Shown: positions 14,026 through 17,318 of the stretch, piece after piece | Layout of the letters: every line of letters starts with the position of its first letter | Numbering within the stretch: position 1 is the first letter of the stretch | NCBI GenBank assembly: GCA_005788585.1 | Contig: SYBY01000496.1 | Coordinates: forward strand, 1-17,318 | Origin: Actinomycetota bacterium | GTDB taxonomy: Bacteria > Actinomycetota > Thermoleophilia > Solirubrobacterales > Solirubrobacteraceae | DNA: 17,318 nucleotides | Direction of reading: 5' to 3' | Notes under the pieces: model-generated | Told to the model about the DNA's origin: nothing | Databases searched by the model: none | What the model saw: only the letters and a program-made list of their open reading frames with translations | Position numbers and translations under genes: made by a program

Positions 14026-14757
14026 GTGCCGACGCTCCCCACCATCGAGGTTCCCGAGCGATTCAACGGTCCGCCCGGGTCAGGCAACGGCGGCTACAGC
14101 GCCGGCCTCCTCGCGGCGCAGGTCGATGCGCCGGCCGTCGAGGTGACCCTGCGGGCGCCGCCGCCGCTGGAGCGGCCGCTGACCGTCGAGCGGCGCGACG
14201 ACGTGATGGTCGCGCTGGACGGTGATGCCGTCGTGCTCGAGGCCCGCGCGGTCGAGCTCGACCTCACCGCTCCCGAACCCGTCGGGCTCGACGCCGCGGT
14301 CGCCGCCGACGCGCGCTCGGGCTTCCGCGACCGTGACGTGCACCCGTTCCCCACCTGCGTGGTCTGCGGCCCGGACCGTGCCGCCGGAGACGGCCTGCGC
14401 ATGTTCCCCGGGCCGCTGGCCGACGGGCGGTTCGGGACGGTCTTCCGGCCTGATTCCTCCGTCGCCGGGACGGACGGTGTCGTCGACGTCCCCGCGGTCT
14501 GGGCCGCACTGGACTGCCCGAGCAGCGGACCGGTCCTCGACATGGCGCCCGGCGCCGCCGCGACCCGCGCGCCGTCGGTCCTCGCGCGGCTCGCGGTCAG
14601 GATCGACGACGACGTGCGCGCCGGCGAGACGTACGTCTCGGTGTCCTGGAAGCTGGGCGAGGACGGGCGCAAGCGCACGTCCGGCACCGCGCTGTATGCG
14701 GCGGACGGCACGCCGGTCGCCGTGGCCCGCGCGCTCTGGATCGAACTGCGCACGTAG
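14026..14757 (+). CDS. Hotdog-fold/thioesterase-like protein with CxxCG motif
   Basis: This 243-residue protein resembles actinobacterial proteins of the acyl-CoA thioesterase-like hotdog type. The opening RFNGPPGSGNGGYSAGLLAAQV fits the substrate-entry helix region. The FPTCVVCGPDRAAGDGLRMFPGPL segment holds a CxxCG pair at about 113-117, and VPAVWAALDCPSSG follows in the second half. The C-terminal strands (RAGETYVSVSWKLGEDGRKRTSGTALYAADGTPVAVARALWIEL) form a typical hotdog sheet edge. The paired halves suggest a double hotdog. The cysteines could bind metal or be structural. Neither substrate nor pathway is known. The GTG at 14026 is chosen for its spacing to a -10-like GAGCAT and because the sequence before it (MWEHRR) is not family-like. 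Confidence 0.7.
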   Translation: MPTLPTIEVPERFNGPPGSGNGGYSAGLLAAQVDAPAVEVTLRAPPPLERPLTVERRDDVMVALDGDAVVLEARAVELDLTAPEPVGLDAAVAADARSGFRDRDVHPFPTCVVCGPDRAAGDGLRMFPGPLADGRFGTVFRPDSSVAGTDGVVDVPAVWAALDCPSSGPVLDMAPGAAATRAPSVLARLAVRIDDDVRAGETYVSVSWKLGEDGRKRTSGTALYAADGTPVAVARALWIELRT

Positions 14758-14786
14758 CCACACCGGCTGGTGGTCGCACGTCGTTC

Positions 14787-14820
14787 GTTCGCTGCGAACA
14801 CCACACCGAACAACGGTGTG
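14787..14820 (+). terminator. Two adjacent hairpins after the hotdog-like gene
   Basis: GTTCG-CTG-CGAAC (14787-14799) is followed two bases later by CACACCG-AACAA-CGGTGTG (14802-14820); both stems are perfect (5 and 7 bp). There is no T-run, so a textbook intrinsic terminator is not shown. Tail-less hairpins of this sort are suspected terminators in high-GC actinobacteria. CACACCG also occurs at 14759-14765, so a protein-binding repeat is an alternative reading. Confidence 0.4.
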
Positions 14821-14868
14821 CGCGCGCGATGAACGCCCTGAGGATGGACCACCACCTCTTGGAGCGTC

Positions 14869-16413
14869 ATGCGAACTCTCAGCAGTACCTTCTCCCGCGC
14901 CGCCGTCCTGGCGGCCACCCTGCTCGTGGCGACGACTGCGTCGGCACACGCGGGCGGGGTCATCGACAACGGCACCGTCCGCCTGGGCATCAATGACCAC
15001 GGCGACCTGAACTTCGGCACCCCGTTCTCGGGCGTCACGTTCATGCCGACGAACAACGACGGCACGCGCGCCGGCTGCCCGTGTGAGGGCTGGGGCGCCG
15101 GGAACGGCAGCGCCGCGGAAGGCGGCGTCTTCTCCGGCTGGGCGAACCGCGACGACGGCGGCCCGAACAACCTGGAGCTCGTCTCGTTCACGAGCGACGC
15201 GTCGACGGCCGAATCCGTGACGAAGATCGACGACAAGCTCGAGGTCACGCAGCGCTACGCACCCGCGCCCGAGACCCCGAACCTGTACGAGGTCCGCGTC
15301 ACGCTGAAGAACATCGGCGCCGAGCGTCTCGGCGACGTGCGGTACACGCGGCTCATGGACTGGGACATCGAGCCGACGGCGTTCAGCGAGTTCGTGACGA
15401 TCCGCCGCGGCACCGCGTCGACGCTGCTCTTCTCCAACAACAACGGCTTCCTGTCGGGTGACCCGTTCGAGGCGCGCTCGCCCACCGGCGGCATTCCCGC
15501 GGCGACCGTCACGAACGTCGACTTCACCGATGTCGGCCCGGCCGATCACGGCGCGCTGTTCGACTTCGGCTTCGGCGCACTCGACCCCGGCGCCTCGACG
15601 ACGTTCCGCATCTACTACGGCGCCGCCCCGGACGAGGCGACCGCCGACACCACGGTCTCGAAGGCCGCTCTGGAGATGTTCTCCTACGGCCAGCCCAACC
15701 TCACCCCCGAGGGCGGCCCGCCGTCGTCGGTCACCGGGGCGCCGAACACGTTCATCTTCGGCTTCCGCGCCGTCGGCGGCAAGCCGATCATCCCGCCGGT
15801 GCTGACGCTCGATCCGGGGACGCAGGCCCGGGCCGTTGGCGAGACCGCGGGCCTGACGGCGACGCTGAAGGACTCCGCCGGTAATCCCGTGAGCGGCTCG
15901 CCGCTCGTGTTCCAGGTCGCCGGGGCGAACCCGCGTGGCGCGTCGGCGGCCGCCAGCGCGGCGGACGGCACGGCGCCGTTCTCCTACACCGGCGCGGCCG
16001 GCGGCACGGACACCGTGACCGTCTGCATCGACAGCGACGGCAGCGGCACGTGCGACGCGAACGATCCGATCACCACGACGGCGACGGTCGCGTGGGCGAG
16101 CGTGGTCGCGCAGGTCGGCGGGTCGGGCGTGACCCTGACGAAGAAGTCGTGCGCCTCACGCCGGGCGTTCACCATCCGGCTGCGTGAGCGCAAGGGCGAG
16201 AAGATCGCCTCGGCCGTCGTGCGGGTCAACGGCAAGAAGGTCGCGACCCGCCGCGGCAAGCGGCTCACCGCCCCCGTGAACCTGAAGGGCCTACCGCCCG
16301 GAAAGTTCACCGTGGAGATCACGGCGAAGCTGACGAACGGCAAGACCAAGAAGGGCAAGCGCACCTACAACACCTGCGCGAAGAAGCGTCAGGGCGGGAA
16401 GATCACGCTCTGA
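14869..16413 (+). CDS. Secreted multidomain protein with Ig-like domain and basic C-terminal domain
   Basis: This 514-residue protein has four parts. Residues 1-28 are a signal peptide (basic start, hydrophobic core, cleavage near SAHA-GG). Residues 29-300 form a beta-rich domain of unknown family, opening VIDNGTVRLGINDHGDLNFG, with a GCPCEGWGAGNG motif at 69-80 and many YxVRVTLKN/FRIYYGAA strands. Residues 310-410 look like a bacterial Ig/Big_1 domain (GETAGLTATLKDSAGNPVSGSPLVFQV), including a cysteine-framed CIDSDGSGTCDANDP loop that resembles a calcium site. Residues 420-514 are Lys/Arg-rich beta repeats (FTIRLRERKGEKIASAVVRVNGKKVATRRGKR...) with Cys428 and Cys503 at the edges, a tail style common in Thermoleophilia exported proteins. 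It starts at ATG 14869 with a Shine-Dalgarno GGAG about 5 bases upstream, the only clear one in the window. The function is unknown; surface attachment is an inference. Confidence 0.82.
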   Translation: MRTLSSTFSRAAVLAATLLVATTASAHAGGVIDNGTVRLGINDHGDLNFGTPFSGVTFMPTNNDGTRAGCPCEGWGAGNGSAAEGGVFSGWANRDDGGPNNLELVSFTSDASTAESVTKIDDKLEVTQRYAPAPETPNLYEVRVTLKNIGAERLGDVRYTRLMDWDIEPTAFSEFVTIRRGTASTLLFSNNNGFLSGDPFEARSPTGGIPAATVTNVDFTDVGPADHGALFDFGFGALDPGASTTFRIYYGAAPDEATADTTVSKAALEMFSYGQPNLTPEGGPPSSVTGAPNTFIFGFRAVGGKPIIPPVLTLDPGTQARAVGETAGLTATLKDSAGNPVSGSPLVFQVAGANPRGASAAASAADGTAPFSYTGAAGGTDTVTVCIDSDGSGTCDANDPITTTATVAWASVVAQVGGSGVTLTKKSCASRRAFTIRLRERKGEKIASAVVRVNGKKVATRRGKRLTAPVNLKGLPPGKFTVEITAKLTNGKTKKGKRTYNTCAKKRQGGKITL

Positions 16414-16427
16414 TCGACAGTCCGCCA

Positions 16428-16476
16428 GCATCGGGTCGGAAACGGGGGACGCTGTGCCCGGTATCCGACCCGATGC
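16428..16476 (+). repeat. 13-bp perfect inverted repeat upstream of hemB
   Basis: GCATCGGGTCGGA (16428-16440) pairs perfectly with TCCGACCCGATGC (16464-16476) around a 23-base loop. Four further pairs (CCGC/GCGG) lie just outside after two mismatches, and the loop holds GGGGG and CCC that could pair partly. It starts 15 bases after the secreted-protein stop and its right arm covers the expected -35 of hemB. It could be a tail-less terminator or an operator; no T-run follows on the plus strand. Confidence 0.7.
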
Positions 16477-16494
16477 GTGCGGCCCCGCCGCCAC

Positions 16495-16500
16495 TACCCT
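16495..16500 (+). promoter_or_regulatory. -10 element (TACCCT) of leaderless hemB promoter
   Basis: TACCCT is followed after 6 bases by GTG 16507, where the HemB protein begins. The -35 position (about 16472-16477) is CGATGC, a poor match that lies in the right arm of the inverted repeat. This could mean that an activator or repressor acts there. Confidence 0.5.
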
Positions 16501-16506
16501 TATGGC

Positions 16507-17318
<812 letters not shown>

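Overview
The window is very GC-rich, densely packed and free of mobile elements. Gene content points to a high-GC actinobacterium. The best guess is class Thermoleophilia, order Solirubrobacterales: typical features are the DUF151 nuclease, a SigG-type ECF sigma factor with a SnoaL tail, and a secreted protein with a Lys/Arg-rich beta-strand C-terminus. The taxon is an inference from protein style; no rRNA is present. GTG starts are frequent, one gene appears to start with TTG, and neighbouring genes commonly overlap by 1 or 4 bases.

Layout. (1) 51-819, plus: a bifunctional-nuclease-family protein (DUF151), then a small coiled-coil protein with an L7/L12-like C-terminal motif. (2) 788-3096, minus: a fold-type I PLP aminotransferase translationally coupled (4-base overlap) to a D-Ala-D-Ala-ligase-family ATP-grasp enzyme. 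(3) 3166-8535, plus: five tightly joined genes for a DUF4126 membrane protein, an alkaline-phosphatase-superfamily phosphodiesterase, a GtrA-like flippase, a PepSY-like/GT-C fusion and a GT87-like glycosyltransferase. This looks like a cell-surface glycosylation module using polyprenyl-phosphate sugars. (4) 8471-9965: a VOC protein divergent from a SigG/TIGR02960-type sigma factor. (5) 9967-10529, minus: a ribbon-helix-helix antitoxin and MazF toxin, with a well-structured operator/promoter. (6) 10572-11372, minus: a YmdB-type metallophosphoesterase. It is divergent, over only 31 bases, from an ABC-2 exporter pair (11404-13454, plus). (7) 13488-16413, plus: a Pro/Ala-rich protein of unknown function, a hotdog-like protein and a large modular secreted protein. 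(8) 16507 to the edge: hemB (porphobilinogen synthase), cut off by the window end.

The strongest window-wide signal is regulatory. At seven likely first genes of transcription units, a -10-like hexamer of the form (T/G)ANNNT lies 6-8 bases before an ATG or GTG start codon, with no Shine-Dalgarno sequence in between. This suggests that leaderless mRNA is the default here. It also revises several starts (51, 10529, 11372, 11404, 14026, 16507). Only the secreted-protein gene has a clear Shine-Dalgarno sequence. Hairpins without a T-run precede that gene, and a 13-bp inverted repeat precedes hemB.

I see no clearly new defence or mobile system. The most unusual items are the PepSY-like/GT-C fusion in its operon, the toxin-antitoxin operator architecture, the Ddl paralog paired with an aminotransferase, and the modular secreted protein. 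No intergenic stretch exceeds about 110 bases.
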